From contig NZ_JAQQXR010000001.1 in assembly GCF_028595325.1 (NCBI RefSeq), forward strand, positions 682,001 to 746,000: 64,000 bases of DNA. Reading direction: 5' to 3'. Positions within the stretch are counted from its first letter, which is position 1; each line of letters begins with the position of its first letter. Below are positions 41,932-50,807 of the stretch, in pieces. The DNA is from Janthinobacterium fluminis. Its GTDB lineage: Bacteria; Pseudomonadota; Gammaproteobacteria; Burkholderiales; Burkholderiaceae_D. The translations under genes were made by a program, and so were the position numbers. The notes beneath the pieces are model-generated. The model searched no databases. It was not told the origin of the DNA and saw only the letters and a program-made list of their open reading frames with translations.

Positions 41932-43164
41932 TCAAGTAGTCATCAATGTACCATGCGGGCGGGCCGCCAGCCCGGCGATTGCCGCCACCAGCAGGTCCAG
42001 CTGGGCCGGTGTGGTGAATAAATGCGGCGTCACCCGCACGCCCTGCGTGCCGTCGATGTCGCGCATGACGGTGAATATTTTGTGTTCCGACATCAGCAGT
42101 TCGGCCACCCGCCGGGCCGGCACGCCTTGGACCTGGAATGCGGCGATCGCGCAGGAGCGATGCGGCGCCGTCGGCGTCAGCACCGTCACGTGCGGCATGG
42201 CGCGGACTTTCGTCAGCCAGTATTCCTTCAGGTAGCGCAGGCGCGCCTCCTTGTTCGCCGCGCCTACCCAGTGGTGGAAATGGATGGCGTCTTCGATGTT
42301 CAGGATAGTCGCCGGCGGCACCGTGCCGAAGTGGCCGAGCTTGCGGATGTCGCCGGCGTCCCGCGCCAGGTCGCCGAACAGCGGCGCGATGTCCGCCACG
42401 CGCGCCTTGCGGATGTACAGCAAGCCGACGCCGAGCGGCGCGCCCAGCCATTTGTGCAGGTTGACGGCAATGAAATCGGCGCCGAGGTCCGGCATCCGGT
42501 ACTGTATTTGCGCGAAGGAGTGGGCCGCGTCCACCATCACGTCGACGCCGTGCCGTCTGGCCATGGCGGCAATTTTCGCCACCGGCATGATCTGGCCCGT
42601 GCGGTGCACCATGTGCGTGAGCAGCAGCAGCCGCGTTCCGGCATGTATCGCTTGCTCGTAGATGCCGACAATGTGTTCGTCGCTGTCCGGGTCGAGCGGA
42701 ATGCTGACCCGCGCCAGCGAAATCGACTTGCGCTGGCGGACCATTTCCAGCGTGTCGACGACGCTGTCGTAGTCGTGGCTGGCGAGCAGCACTTCGTCGC
42801 CGGCGCGCCACGGATAGCCCTGGATCAGGATGTTCATGGCCTCGACCAGGTTGCGCGTGATCAGCAGCTCGTCCGCGTTGACGCCGCACAAGGCGGCCAG
42901 CATGTGCATGATGGCCGCGTGGCGATCGGCGAAATGCTGGCGCATGAAGTAGGAGGTTTGCGTATTCACTTGCCGCTGGTGGCGCAGGAAAGCGTCGAAT
43001 ACCGGCTGTGCCTGCACGCCAAAATAGCCGTTTTCAAGATTGATGAAGTCGGGGGCGACCTGGAATTGGGCGCGCACCGTTTCCCAATGGGCTTCATCGT
43101 CCGGCGCCGCGCGGCCCAGGGGCGGGGGAAGTTGTTTTTCAATTGAAAATTGGGAAGGTCCCAT
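41932..43164 (-). CDS. Aminotransferase class V-fold PLP enzyme (isopenicillin-N-epimerase-like)
   Basis: A 410-residue enzyme starting MGPSQFSIEKQLPPPLG; the longer upstream frame has a Cys/His/Arg-rich, non-protein-like leader. The N-terminal DFINLENGYFGVQAQPVF, the cofactor Asp in VDVMVDAAHSFAQ and the Schiff-base Lys in IAVNLHKWLGAPLGVGLLY are typical of class V fold enzymes related to isopenicillin N epimerase and cysteine desulfurase-like proteins. The active-site Cys loop of desulfurases is not seen. Substrate unknown. It follows the LbtU-like gene after 91 bp and may make or modify the compound exported by the upstream systems (inference). Confidence 0.85.
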   Translation of the reverse strand: MGPSQFSIEKQLPPPLGRAAPDDEAHWETVRAQFQVAPDFINLENGYFGVQAQPVFDAFLRHQRQVNTQTSYFMRQHFADRHAAIMHMLAALCGVNADELLITRNLVEAMNILIQGYPWRAGDEVLLASHDYDSVVDTLEMVRQRKSISLARVSIPLDPDSDEHIVGIYEQAIHAGTRLLLLTHMVHRTGQIMPVAKIAAMARRHGVDVMVDAAHSFAQIQYRMPDLGADFIAVNLHKWLGAPLGVGLLYIRKARVADIAPLFGDLARDAGDIRKLGHFGTVPPATILNIEDAIHFHHWVGAANKEARLRYLKEYWLTKVRAMPHVTVLTPTAPHRSCAIAAFQVQGVPARRVAELLMSEHKIFTVMRDIDGTQGVRVTPHLFTTPAQLDLLVAAIAGLAARPHGTLMTT

Positions 43165-43255
43165 ATAGTGGTCCGGTGTGCGCGTCGCATCGTGATGTTT
43201 GTCAGGCAACTGGCATGCTGCCACGAAATGGTCTTCACGACAATGCCGGGCCGTG

Positions 43256-44821
43256 TCACCATGCATAGGTGAGCATCGCGGCAAGCCCGCTGGCCGTGCG
43301 TCCGCTGCCGCCCTGGTCGGGCGCATAGTCCCAGTCGCGGGAGTATTCGATGCTGAAGCGAACGCCGTCGACGACCCATTCGCCGAAGGTCAGCAGCAGG
43401 CGTTGGCGGGGGAGGAAGCCGAAGCGTGTCGGCGTGGTGTCGAGCATTCTTGTCGTGCCGGCGAGGTCGCGGCTGCGCGAGTAGCCGATTGACAGGTAGC
43501 TGCCCTGGGCGCCGATTTCCCTTACCCAGGGGTTCCAACCCAGTTGATAGCCCAGCGAAATCTGCCAGGCGGCGGGCCGGATGGCGAGCGGGGCGCCGGC
43601 GTCGTTGCGGAAGCGGGCGGGCCGGGTCGCGGAATTCCATTCGCCGACGAGGGCGAACGGTCCCAGGGTCGAGCGGATGCTGGCCGCGACGCCGGGCACG
43701 CGGCCGATCTGGCCGAGGTGGGCGGCGTATTCGCTTCCCAGGAACAGGCTGTTGAACACGGAGCTGTTGTAGCTCAAGGCCAGATCGACGGCCCAGGGGC
43801 AGACGCCGATGCCGCGCAGTTCTTCGTAGGGGCGGCCGCAATGGCCTTTGGCGCGGTAGCCCAGGCTGGCGCCGAAATGCCGCGAGTTGCCGCCGGGAGT
43901 GAGTCCCTCATAGACGTAGACGCCGGCGCTGTATGTCGGCGGCGGCGTTTCTTCCGGCTGCGGCGTTGGCGCGGCGGGGCGCGCCGGCGGCGGCGCGTAA
44001 CCCATGCCGTGGGCGAGGGCGCGGACGATCGGATAGAACAGTTGGGGCTTGACCGCCGGGGCGATTACGGGCGGGCTGCGCGGCAGCAGCGGCGGCGTCG
44101 GGAACGCAAAGTTGAGGCCGATGGCGTTGTGGCGCATTTCGAAGGCGTCCACGGTCAGCGCGCTGCCGACGGAAAGGGCGTCGGTCACCGGATGGCCGGT
44201 CGAGGTGCCGAAAGGCAGCACCATGCGGCCTATCGACAGCAGCGGCGGGAATTTCTGCTGGTTGCCGAGCGTGATGTAGCCGGTGTCGACGGCGAGGCGG
44301 TCGAGGGGCGCCGCGCTGCCCTGGATTGGCGCGGCGCCTTGGCCGTTCAGATAGTCGATCTTGATGTGGCCGCTTGCCCATTCGCTCATCTTGATGTCGA
44401 GCTCGAAGTCGATGGAGCCGAGCCCCAGCGCGCTATTGCGGGCGCCCGAAAAGTCTTTGTCGCGCGCCAGTCTGGCGCTGAGCGTGCCGCCGAGTGCGGC
44501 GGCCTCGTTGATCTTCGGGCCGACCTTTGACAGGCTGTCCCGGATGATGGCGCGGACCGCATCTTCCTGCGCAATCTTCGCGCTCTCCAGTTCCTGCACG
44601 CGCTGATCGAGGCCGCCGGCGCGCTGCTCGGCGAGGGCGTCGAGGCGGCGCGTCAGCGCGCGGTTTTCTTCGCGCAGGCTGGCGACGGCGCGTTTCAGTT
44701 CCGCAATGGCGTCCGCATCGTCGGCCCGGCACAGGATGTGTGGGAGCGCGCACAGGAGCAGCGCCGCGCCACGCCGTATACCGGCCAATGCGATGTGTGC
44801 TTGCAGCTTCTCGGCGGACAT
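43256..44821 (-). CDS. LbtU-like outer-membrane beta-barrel with N-terminal coiled coil
   Basis: A 521-residue exported protein with GAGGAGGAATCC before ATG. After a signal region (GAALLLCALPHILCRA) comes a heptad coiled coil (about residues 37-80, AELKRAVASLREENRALTRR), then an amphipathic-strand barrel with LGSIDFELDIKMSEWASGHI, TGYITLGNQQKFPPLLSIGR and LPFGTSTGHPVTDALS, ending AMLTYAW. The coiled coil plus barrel and these blocks recall Legionella LbtU, a siderophore (legiobactin) receptor. A Pro-rich insert (about 275-305) is unusual for the family. It may be the outer-membrane component for the exporters encoded upstream, or an uptake porin. Confidence 0.7.
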   Translation of the reverse strand: MSAEKLQAHIALAGIRRGAALLLCALPHILCRADDADAIAELKRAVASLREENRALTRRLDALAEQRAGGLDQRVQELESAKIAQEDAVRAIIRDSLSKVGPKINEAAALGGTLSARLARDKDFSGARNSALGLGSIDFELDIKMSEWASGHIKIDYLNGQGAAPIQGSAAPLDRLAVDTGYITLGNQQKFPPLLSIGRMVLPFGTSTGHPVTDALSVGSALTVDAFEMRHNAIGLNFAFPTPPLLPRSPPVIAPAVKPQLFYPIVRALAHGMGYAPPPARPAAPTPQPEETPPPTYSAGVYVYEGLTPGGNSRHFGASLGYRAKGHCGRPYEELRGIGVCPWAVDLALSYNSSVFNSLFLGSEYAAHLGQIGRVPGVAASIRSTLGPFALVGEWNSATRPARFRNDAGAPLAIRPAAWQISLGYQLGWNPWVREIGAQGSYLSIGYSRSRDLAGTTRMLDTTPTRFGFLPRQRLLLTFGEWVVDGVRFSIEYSRDWDYAPDQGGSGRTASGLAAMLTYAW

Positions 44822-44877
44822 GGATTCCTCCTCAGATGATAGGTTTTTTTGCCGCGCCGCCCCGTGGCGGCGCGCGC

Positions 44878-46830
44878 TCAGTGCCGCAGCGCCTCCACCG
44901 GCTCCAGGCGGGCGGCGCGCAGGGCCGGGTAGGTGCCCGACAACAATCCGACAATGCCGCCGGCCAGCGGCGCGAGGAGGGGCGCGGCGGGGTCGAGCAC
45001 CGGCGTCCATGTCTGGTAGGCGGCGACGCCGACGACGATCAGTACGCCGATGCTGGCGCCGATGACGCCGCCGAGGGCGCCCAGCGAGGCGCTCTCCATC
45101 AGGAATTGCGCGGTGATATGCGCGCGCGATGCGCCCAGCGCCCGGCGCAGGCCGATCTCGGCGGTCCGCTCCATCACGCCCACCAGCATGATGTTGGCGA
45201 TGCCGATGGCGCCGACGATGAGCGAGAGTCCGCCCAGCATCAGGAACATCATGTTCAAGTCGCTCTGCGCCTCGTCGCGGGCGCGGCGCGGCTCGGGCGG
45301 CACTTCGACGCGCAGTGCGCGCGGGTCGTCGGGGCGCAGCGCCAGGCGGGCCTGGTCGGCGATCAACTTGGCCGCGCCGATGCGCGTTTCGACGACGATC
45401 AGGCCGGGGCCGGCGAGGCGGAAAAGGTGCCGCGCGGTTCCTTCGGGAATGATGACGGAACTCAGTAATTCGGGCTTGCGGGCGACGCTGTCGAGCAGGC
45501 CGATCACCAGATAGAGTTGGTCGCCGACGAAGATGGCCGGCAGTTGTTCGAGGCCGGTGATGCCGAGCCGCGCCGCCGCGTCCGGCCCGAGCACGGCCAC
45601 GCGGTCGGCGCGCGCCGAGTGGCCGGCGTCCGGGGCGCGGCCGGCGCGCAGCGTCGCGCGCACCGCCGGGAACAGTTCCGGTGAGGCGGCCCGGACCGAC
45701 AGTTTGAATGCGCTTTGCTGCCGCGGATCGTGCACCGGGGAGGCGCTGACCATGGCCTCGCCGACGTCGACGTCGCTGAGCGTGCCGGCGGCGACGACGC
45801 CGTTCAGGCGCCGCAGGCGTGCCGGCCCGTCCCAGGGCAGCGCCGCCGGGTCGACGATGCCGGTGGTTTGTCCGGGCCGGCCGCTGATGAACAGTTCGGT
45901 CGCGGCGAGCCGGTCGAATTTGCTGATGACGCTGTTGCCGGCGGTGCGGCTCAGCCCGGCCGTCGCCACGAGCGCGGCCAGGCCGATGACCACGCCGAGC
46001 ACGGTCAGCGCCATGCGTCCCGGACGGGAGAATATGCCGGCCAGCGCTTCGTTGGCCAGGTCGCGCAGGCTGATGCGGGAGGGCGGCACGTCCCGGCCGG
46101 CGGCGGGCGCCGGCGGGCGCGCCGGCGCCGGGGCGGGCGCGCCGGCCGCCTCGCTGAGCCTCCCGTCGACGATGCTGACGCGCCGCATCGCCCTGCCGGC
46201 CACGTTCTCGTCGTGGGTCACGACGATCAGCGTCAGGCCGTCGTGGCGGTTCAGGTCGGCGAAGATGTCGAGGATGGCCTTGCTGGCCTTGGTGTCGAGG
46301 TTGCCGGTCGGCTCGTCGCACAGGAGCACGCTAGGCGCAGCCATCAGCGCGCGGGCGATGGCGACGCGCTGCCGCTCGCCGCCCGAGAGGCGCATCGGCG
46401 AATAGTCGGCGCGTTGCGCCAGCCCCACGCGGCCGATGGCGTCGAGGGCGCGCTCGCGCCGGCCAGCCGGGGCATGGTGGCCGTAGACCTCGGCCAGCAT
46501 GACGTTTTCCAGCACGGAGCGGTAGGGCAGCAGGTGGAAGGACTGGAAGACGAAGCCGATGTAATGGCTGCGCAGCCCGGCCCGCATTGCGTCGGAGAGC
46601 TGCGCCGTGTCGATGCCGTCGATCAGGTAACTGCCCGAGCTCGGGTGGTCGAGGCAGCCGATGATGTTGAGCAGCGTGGATTTGCCGGAGCCCGAGGGGC
46701 CGGTGATGGCCAGCCAGTCGCCGCGGTCGAGCGAAAGGTTGACGTCGCTCAGGGCCGGCACCGACTGCTCCAGCCCGAAATCGCGGCAGATGCCGCGCAG
46801 TTCGAGGACGCGCGCCGCGGGCGGCGTCAC
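44878..46830 (-). CDS. MacB-like ABC exporter (ATPase fused to FtsX permease)
   Basis: A 650-residue protein with GTG start overlapping the adaptor gene's stop (GTGA). The ATPase is in residues 1-230: [48 protein letters not shown] Pro/Ala linker follows, then a first helix (MALTVLGVVIGLAALVATAG), a periplasmic domain and three helices with GRRALGAS-like LRRALGASRAHITAQF and LRAARLEPVEALRH. Architecture is that of MacB, which exports peptides, macrolides or siderophores with MacA. Its adaptor is the next upstream gene. Confidence 0.9.
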   Translation of the reverse strand: MTPPAARVLELRGICRDFGLEQSVPALSDVNLSLDRGDWLAITGPSGSGKSTLLNIIGCLDHPSSGSYLIDGIDTAQLSDAMRAGLRSHYIGFVFQSFHLLPYRSVLENVMLAEVYGHHAPAGRRERALDAIGRVGLAQRADYSPMRLSGGERQRVAIARALMAAPSVLLCDEPTGNLDTKASKAILDIFADLNRHDGLTLIVVTHDENVAGRAMRRVSIVDGRLSEAAGAPAPAPARPPAPAAGRDVPPSRISLRDLANEALAGIFSRPGRMALTVLGVVIGLAALVATAGLSRTAGNSVISKFDRLAATELFISGRPGQTTGIVDPAALPWDGPARLRRLNGVVAAGTLSDVDVGEAMVSASPVHDPRQQSAFKLSVRAASPELFPAVRATLRAGRAPDAGHSARADRVAVLGPDAAARLGITGLEQLPAIFVGDQLYLVIGLLDSVARKPELLSSVIIPEGTARHLFRLAGPGLIVVETRIGAAKLIADQARLALRPDDPRALRVEVPPEPRRARDEAQSDLNMMFLMLGGLSLIVGAIGIANIMLVGVMERTAEIGLRRALGASRAHITAQFLMESASLGALGGVIGASIGVLIVVGVAAYQTWTPVLDPAAPLLAPLAGGIVGLLSGTYPALRAARLEPVEALRH

Positions 46831-48560
46831 TTCGCGTCCTTGGCGGCGGCCGTCTGGTAGCCGACGACGACCAGTTGGCCCGCCTGCAGCGCGGCGTTCA
46901 GCGGCGTGATTTCCGTGAAGCCGGCGGCCGCCAGCCCCGGTTTGACGAGCACAGGGCGGAAGCCGCCCTTGTCCTGTATCTGAATGCGGCTGCTGCCGTC
47001 GGCCGCCAGCCAGAGCGCGCTGGTGGGCACGGCGAGAACGGCGCCCCTGGTGGTCTGGGTGGGAATGGTCAGGCGCACCGACACGCCGTCCAGCCTGGGG
47101 AGCGCCGCCGTGACGCGGACCTCGAAATAGACGTGGTAACCGTCGACGCCGCGCGTGCCCGGCTCGGCCGCGACCTGGCCGACGACGCCTGTGGCGCTGA
47201 TGCCGAGGTCGGGCTCGTCGATGGCCACGGCCATGCCAGTTTTCACCAGCGCGGCGCTTTGCAGGGGCAGCGCGCCGTCGACGGCGAGCTGGTAGTCGGT
47301 GACCGACAGGATGGGGCCGCTCGCCGGGGCGCCGACGGGCGCGGCGAGGTCGGCCACGCGCACCGGCAGGGACGGCAGGAAGACGATTTCGTCGCCGGGC
47401 AGTTGCACGCCGCTGCGGTATTCGGCCGCCCGCAGCTCGGCGGCGAGGCGGTCGGCGCGTTGCCTGGTCGCGGCGGCGTCGAATTCGGCCAGTTTGCGCG
47501 CGTCGCGCGCGGCCTGGATCGACTTGCGCGCCTCGAACTGCGCCGACGCCAGCGCCGTGTCGGCGAGCGCGGCCTGTTCCCGCGCCAGCTGGGCGTCGCG
47601 TTCGGCGGCGAGGATGGCCGCCTCGCCTTCGACGCGGGTCTTTTGGGTGGCGTTGCGGGCCAGGTCGAGCTTGGCCTCGGCCGCGGCGCGCGCCGTGCCC
47701 GGCTGGCGCGGATCGAGCACGACCAGGGCGCGCTCGGCGATCTGCGCCTGGTACTCGGCGCTGGCGGCGCTGTTTGCGTAGGCGGCGCGGACCCGCTCGA
47801 CCTCCAGCGCGATGGGCCGGCCGCTGTCGGCGGCCAGGCGGCGCGCGGCGGCGCGTTTCGCGTCGAGATCCGTGGCCGCCGTCTGCACGGCCAGTTCCGC
47901 GCCGGCCAGCGCGGCGTCGACGGCCAGCGCCGCCGCCGTCAGCGCCGTCTCGGCCGCCAGCCGCGCCTTGAGCGTGTCCTCCATGTCGCGCTTGAGCGCT
48001 GCCAGCGCCGCGAGCTGCTCGCGGGTGGCGCCGAAGGGCGCCCATTTGCCGGCGGCATACCAGCGCGCCACGGCCTCGGCGGTGCGCTGGTCGTAGGCGC
48101 CGTCGTCGGGGCCGGGCGGGAAGCCGAGCCGCGCCAATGCCTGTTCGAGCTGGCGCACGTCGTCGCCGCTCAGGCCGGGCGCGAGGTCGCGGTAGGCCGG
48201 CAGCGCGCCGCGCAGCACGAACACCGGCCGGCCGGAGACGGTGAGCAGGACCGCGCCTTCGCGCACGTCCGCATTGCGCGCGGGCAGGGTGCCGATCAGG
48301 CCGGGGCCCGGTTTGAGGGCGGACGGTGCCAGCGCGATTTTCTGCGGCAGCCCGAAGCGCGCCGTGCCGCGCGTCACGATGTTGGCGCTGAGCACGCGGC
48401 GTTCGATGGGAACGAGGATGGGCGAGGGTGGCGGCGGCGCCGTGCGCGCCGCCGTGTCGGCGGGGGAGACGATGCGCGTGCCGGCGATAAAGGCGCCGAT
48501 GGCGACGACGGCCGCGGCGAGCAGCACGCCGGCGAGCGCGGTGGAGTGTTTGAGGGCCAT
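46827..48560 (-). CDS. MacA/HlyD-family periplasmic adaptor with peptidoglycan-binding segment
   Basis: A 577-residue adaptor. An N-terminal helix anchors it (LAGVLLAAAVVAIGAFIAGT). Residues about 125-165 (LSGDDVRQLEQALARLGFPP ... DQRTAEAVARWY) match a PG-binding-1-like helical bundle inserted near the lipoyl part. A long Ala-rich coiled coil (about 180-390) follows, then beta-barrel segments with TQTTRGAVLAVPTSALW and VKPGLAAAGFTEI. The peptidoglycan-binding insert is, as I recall, commoner in Gram-positive relatives of MacA. Together with the MacB-like protein it makes a two-component exporter. Confidence 0.88.
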   Translation of the reverse strand: MALKHSTALAGVLLAAAVVAIGAFIAGTRIVSPADTAARTAPPPPSPILVPIERRVLSANIVTRGTARFGLPQKIALAPSALKPGPGLIGTLPARNADVREGAVLLTVSGRPVFVLRGALPAYRDLAPGLSGDDVRQLEQALARLGFPPGPDDGAYDQRTAEAVARWYAAGKWAPFGATREQLAALAALKRDMEDTLKARLAAETALTAAALAVDAALAGAELAVQTAATDLDAKRAAARRLAADSGRPIALEVERVRAAYANSAASAEYQAQIAERALVVLDPRQPGTARAAAEAKLDLARNATQKTRVEGEAAILAAERDAQLAREQAALADTALASAQFEARKSIQAARDARKLAEFDAAATRQRADRLAAELRAAEYRSGVQLPGDEIVFLPSLPVRVADLAAPVGAPASGPILSVTDYQLAVDGALPLQSAALVKTGMAVAIDEPDLGISATGVVGQVAAEPGTRGVDGYHVYFEVRVTAALPRLDGVSVRLTIPTQTTRGAVLAVPTSALWLAADGSSRIQIQDKGGFRPVLVKPGLAAAGFTEITPLNAALQAGQLVVVGYQTAAAKDAK

Positions 48561-48621
48561 GGTGTGGGCGCGCGAGTGTAGCGCCGCGGCGCATGCCGCC
48601 CGCGGGCGGCGCCGCGTGCGA

Positions 48622-49491
48622 TCACTGGGGCGTGCGGCCGAAGAGCTCCTCCTCGATCTTGTCCTTGACGGGATCGACCAGATCCTCGCTCAGTTGCACG
48701 CTTTTCTGGGCGACCTGCAGCTCGTAGGCCTGCAACTGCTTGAGCGCCGCGCGCTGTTCCGGCGTCATCTGGCTCACGGGAATCGCCCCGCCCCTGGTCA
48801 GGGCCGCAAGCCGCTTGTAGATATCTTGCTCGACATTGTCGGGGTGGGTATAGTCGTATCCGGCCTTGCGCATTTCAGCGGCGAATTTGCGCAGCACGGC
48901 CTGCATGCGCGGGTCTTTGTTGACGAGCGCGTCCTTGGGATTGTAGTAAGTGTCCTTTAGTTGATCCGGCTGGAAGACTTGCTCGACGGCTTTTTTCGTG
49001 CAGCCGCCCGTGAAGGCGAAGTTTTCCATCTCCAGGCTCACGGCGAAGGTCGCTCCAGAGTTTGCGCCGAACAGGGCACGGTCGTAGGCGACCTGGCTCT
49101 GCGGCGAAAGCTTGCGGTAGATGTCGACATTGCGCGCGCCCAATCCTTCCTTGCCGGGGCTGTAGCCCTTGGCGAGCTGCGGCGGCTCCCCCGTGTACAG
49201 GGTCGACACGCCGTATCCGTACTTTGCGATGAATTCTCTTTCGCTCATGCCGGGCAGCTTCTTGTCGGACGCCATGCCCCTGCGCACGGTGTTGAAGTCC
49301 GCCGCCACGTATTCGAAGCCCTGCTCGCGCATGCATGCTGAAATCAGGGACTCCACCTTGTCGATGGCTACGACCAGTTGCTTGGGACTGAGCCCGAACT
49401 CCTCCGTGCCCAGGTGCACGGAGGTCGTTGGGGCGGCGGCGGAAAGGAATAGCGCGGCCACGGCCAGCCCGGTGTGAACGATTGATATCAT
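48622..49491 (-). CDS. Secreted protein of unknown function (289 aa)
   Basis: Starts MISIVHTGLAVAALFLSAAA after AAGGAG; the signal peptide is likely cut near the AAAPTT site. The mature part is hydrophilic with LVVAIDKVESLISACMREQG (one Cys paired with GGCTKK further on) and a C-terminal helix with EEELFGRTPQ. A frame extending 18 codons upstream has no ribosome site. No domain recognised. It is encoded between an RND/lipoprotein group and the MacAB-like genes, so a periplasmic role in the same export process is plausible but unproven. Confidence 0.75.
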   Translation of the reverse strand: MISIVHTGLAVAALFLSAAAPTTSVHLGTEEFGLSPKQLVVAIDKVESLISACMREQGFEYVAADFNTVRRGMASDKKLPGMSEREFIAKYGYGVSTLYTGEPPQLAKGYSPGKEGLGARNVDIYRKLSPQSQVAYDRALFGANSGATFAVSLEMENFAFTGGCTKKAVEQVFQPDQLKDTYYNPKDALVNKDPRMQAVLRKFAAEMRKAGYDYTHPDNVEQDIYKRLAALTRGGAIPVSQMTPEQRAALKQLQAYELQVAQKSVQLSEDLVDPVKDKIEEELFGRTPQ

Positions 49492-49648
49492 GTTGACATC
49501 TCCTTGTGCAGGGACTACACAGCGGCGTAACTGTTGCAAAAACATCAGGCCGGCGGCTTTCCCTGTTCGCCAATCTTACACGGCAGGCCCGCCGCGCCCT
49601 ATGGATCTGCATCAAGTGCGAGGCGAAAAATAGCGCCGCGCCGCCGCC

Positions 49649-50311
49649 TCATTTCGCGACGCTGAACAAGGTTTCCACATAGGATGCGTTGCCGTTCTGG
49701 GCCACGCTGCCGATGGCAATTTTGTAGGTGGCGCCCGCTTCGAGCAGCTTGTCGGGGACCTGGAAGGTGCTTGCCGTTCCGGCCAGCGTGGCTTGCACGA
49801 CCTTCACCTCCGTCACGTCGTTCTCTATCGTCAAGACACAGGACTTCAAGCCGGCCGGCGGACGCCATTCGATGCGCAGCCCGCCCGGCGCGACGCCCGA
49901 CTCGTGGGGGCGTGGCCGCACGAAGGTGGCCGCCGCCGGCAACTGGTGGCTCAGGCGCGCCGTATCGCTGAGTTGGAGTTGCGTGACGGTGGTGGCGGTA
50001 AACGTGTAGTCGCCGGCCGGGTAATCGGCCTGGAGACGCGCGAAGCTTTTCGGCTCCGGCGTTTCGAGCCGGAAGGTGCGCATGCCCAGGCCGGATTTCG
50101 GCGCCTCGAAGCGGGCGACGACGCGGCCGTCGGGCGCCCTCACCGTCAGCGCGGCGAAGCCGGTGTCGCCGCCGGTCGCCTCGACGACGAACTCGAAGTC
50201 CTGGTCGGTGGCGTTCTGCTCTATCCGCACCGACAGTTGCTCGAACTTGGCGTCGGCGCTCGCCAACCCGCAGGCGAGCATGCCGCACACTGCCATAACA
50301 CGGCGTTTCAT
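49649..50311 (-). CDS. Secreted protein of unknown function (220 aa), beta-rich
   Basis: Starts MKRRVMAVCGMLACGLASAD, a clear signal peptide with cleavage after ASA. The mature protein has alternating strands (LTVRAPDGRVVARFEAPKSG, LRIEWRPPAGLKSCVLTIEN, YKIAIGSVAQNGNASYVETL) like two fibronectin-type or Ig-like sandwich domains. No catalytic motif. It begins 13 bp after the small lipoprotein gene and is followed after 157 bp by another secreted unknown, all on the same strand. It is likely a periplasmic or surface binding partner; function not known. Confidence 0.75.
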   Translation of the reverse strand: MKRRVMAVCGMLACGLASADAKFEQLSVRIEQNATDQDFEFVVEATGGDTGFAALTVRAPDGRVVARFEAPKSGLGMRTFRLETPEPKSFARLQADYPAGDYTFTATTVTQLQLSDTARLSHQLPAAATFVRPRPHESGVAPGGLRIEWRPPAGLKSCVLTIENDVTEVKVVQATLAGTASTFQVPDKLLEAGATYKIAIGSVAQNGNASYVETLFSVAK

Positions 50312-50324
50312 GATGGCCTCCCGT

Positions 50325-50750
50325 CTATTTGCCGACGCCGAAATCAATGCCGTACAGCTCGACGGCGCCCTTCGTCACCAGCTTGGCGCCCGGTGGCGGC
50401 CCCTCCAGCATGGTGACGGTGTCGCCCTCGATGGCTTTCACCTTCAGCGGCGCGCGCACGAAGGTGTTGGCGGCGGTGCTCATATACGCCAGCTCCTTGC
50501 CCGTGGGGTCGTACAGCAGCGCGGCATAGGGGATCACCAGGCCGTCCGCGCCCTGGCGCACCTCGGCCAGCTCGATGCCCAGGTGCCGGCTGTCGATCTC
50601 GCGCAGCGTGATGCGCTTGCCGCCGTCCGGCAGCAGTTGCACGGCCGGGCCCTTCGGCGCCGCCGGTTTGGTGCCGGCCTGCTTGCCGCAGCCGCCGGCG
50701 GCGAGCGCCGCGGCGATGGCCGCGGCCGCCATTACTTGATGAAGCTGCAT
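50325..50750 (-). CDS. Small lipoprotein with RND-adaptor-like C-terminal barrel (141 aa)
   Basis: The signal MQLHQVMAAAAIAAALAAGG is followed by Cys at residue 21 (AAGGC, a lipobox variant). The mature part has GADGLVIPYAALLYDPTGKE and FVRAPLKVKAIEGDTVTMLE with GAKLVTKGAVELYGIDFG, which resembles the beta-barrel and membrane-proximal ends of RND periplasmic adaptors but lacks the hairpin and lipoyl domains. Located 57 bp downstream of the second RND permease gene, it may be a reduced adaptor for these pumps. Confidence 0.75.
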   Translation of the reverse strand: MQLHQVMAAAAIAAALAAGGCGKQAGTKPAAPKGPAVQLLPDGGKRITLREIDSRHLGIELAEVRQGADGLVIPYAALLYDPTGKELAYMSTAANTFVRAPLKVKAIEGDTVTMLEGPPPGAKLVTKGAVELYGIDFGVGK

Positions 50751-50807
50751 GGTCCACCTCCTTCGATTCAGACAGCCCGCGGGCCGGCGCCGCCGCGGAA
50801 GGCGCGC

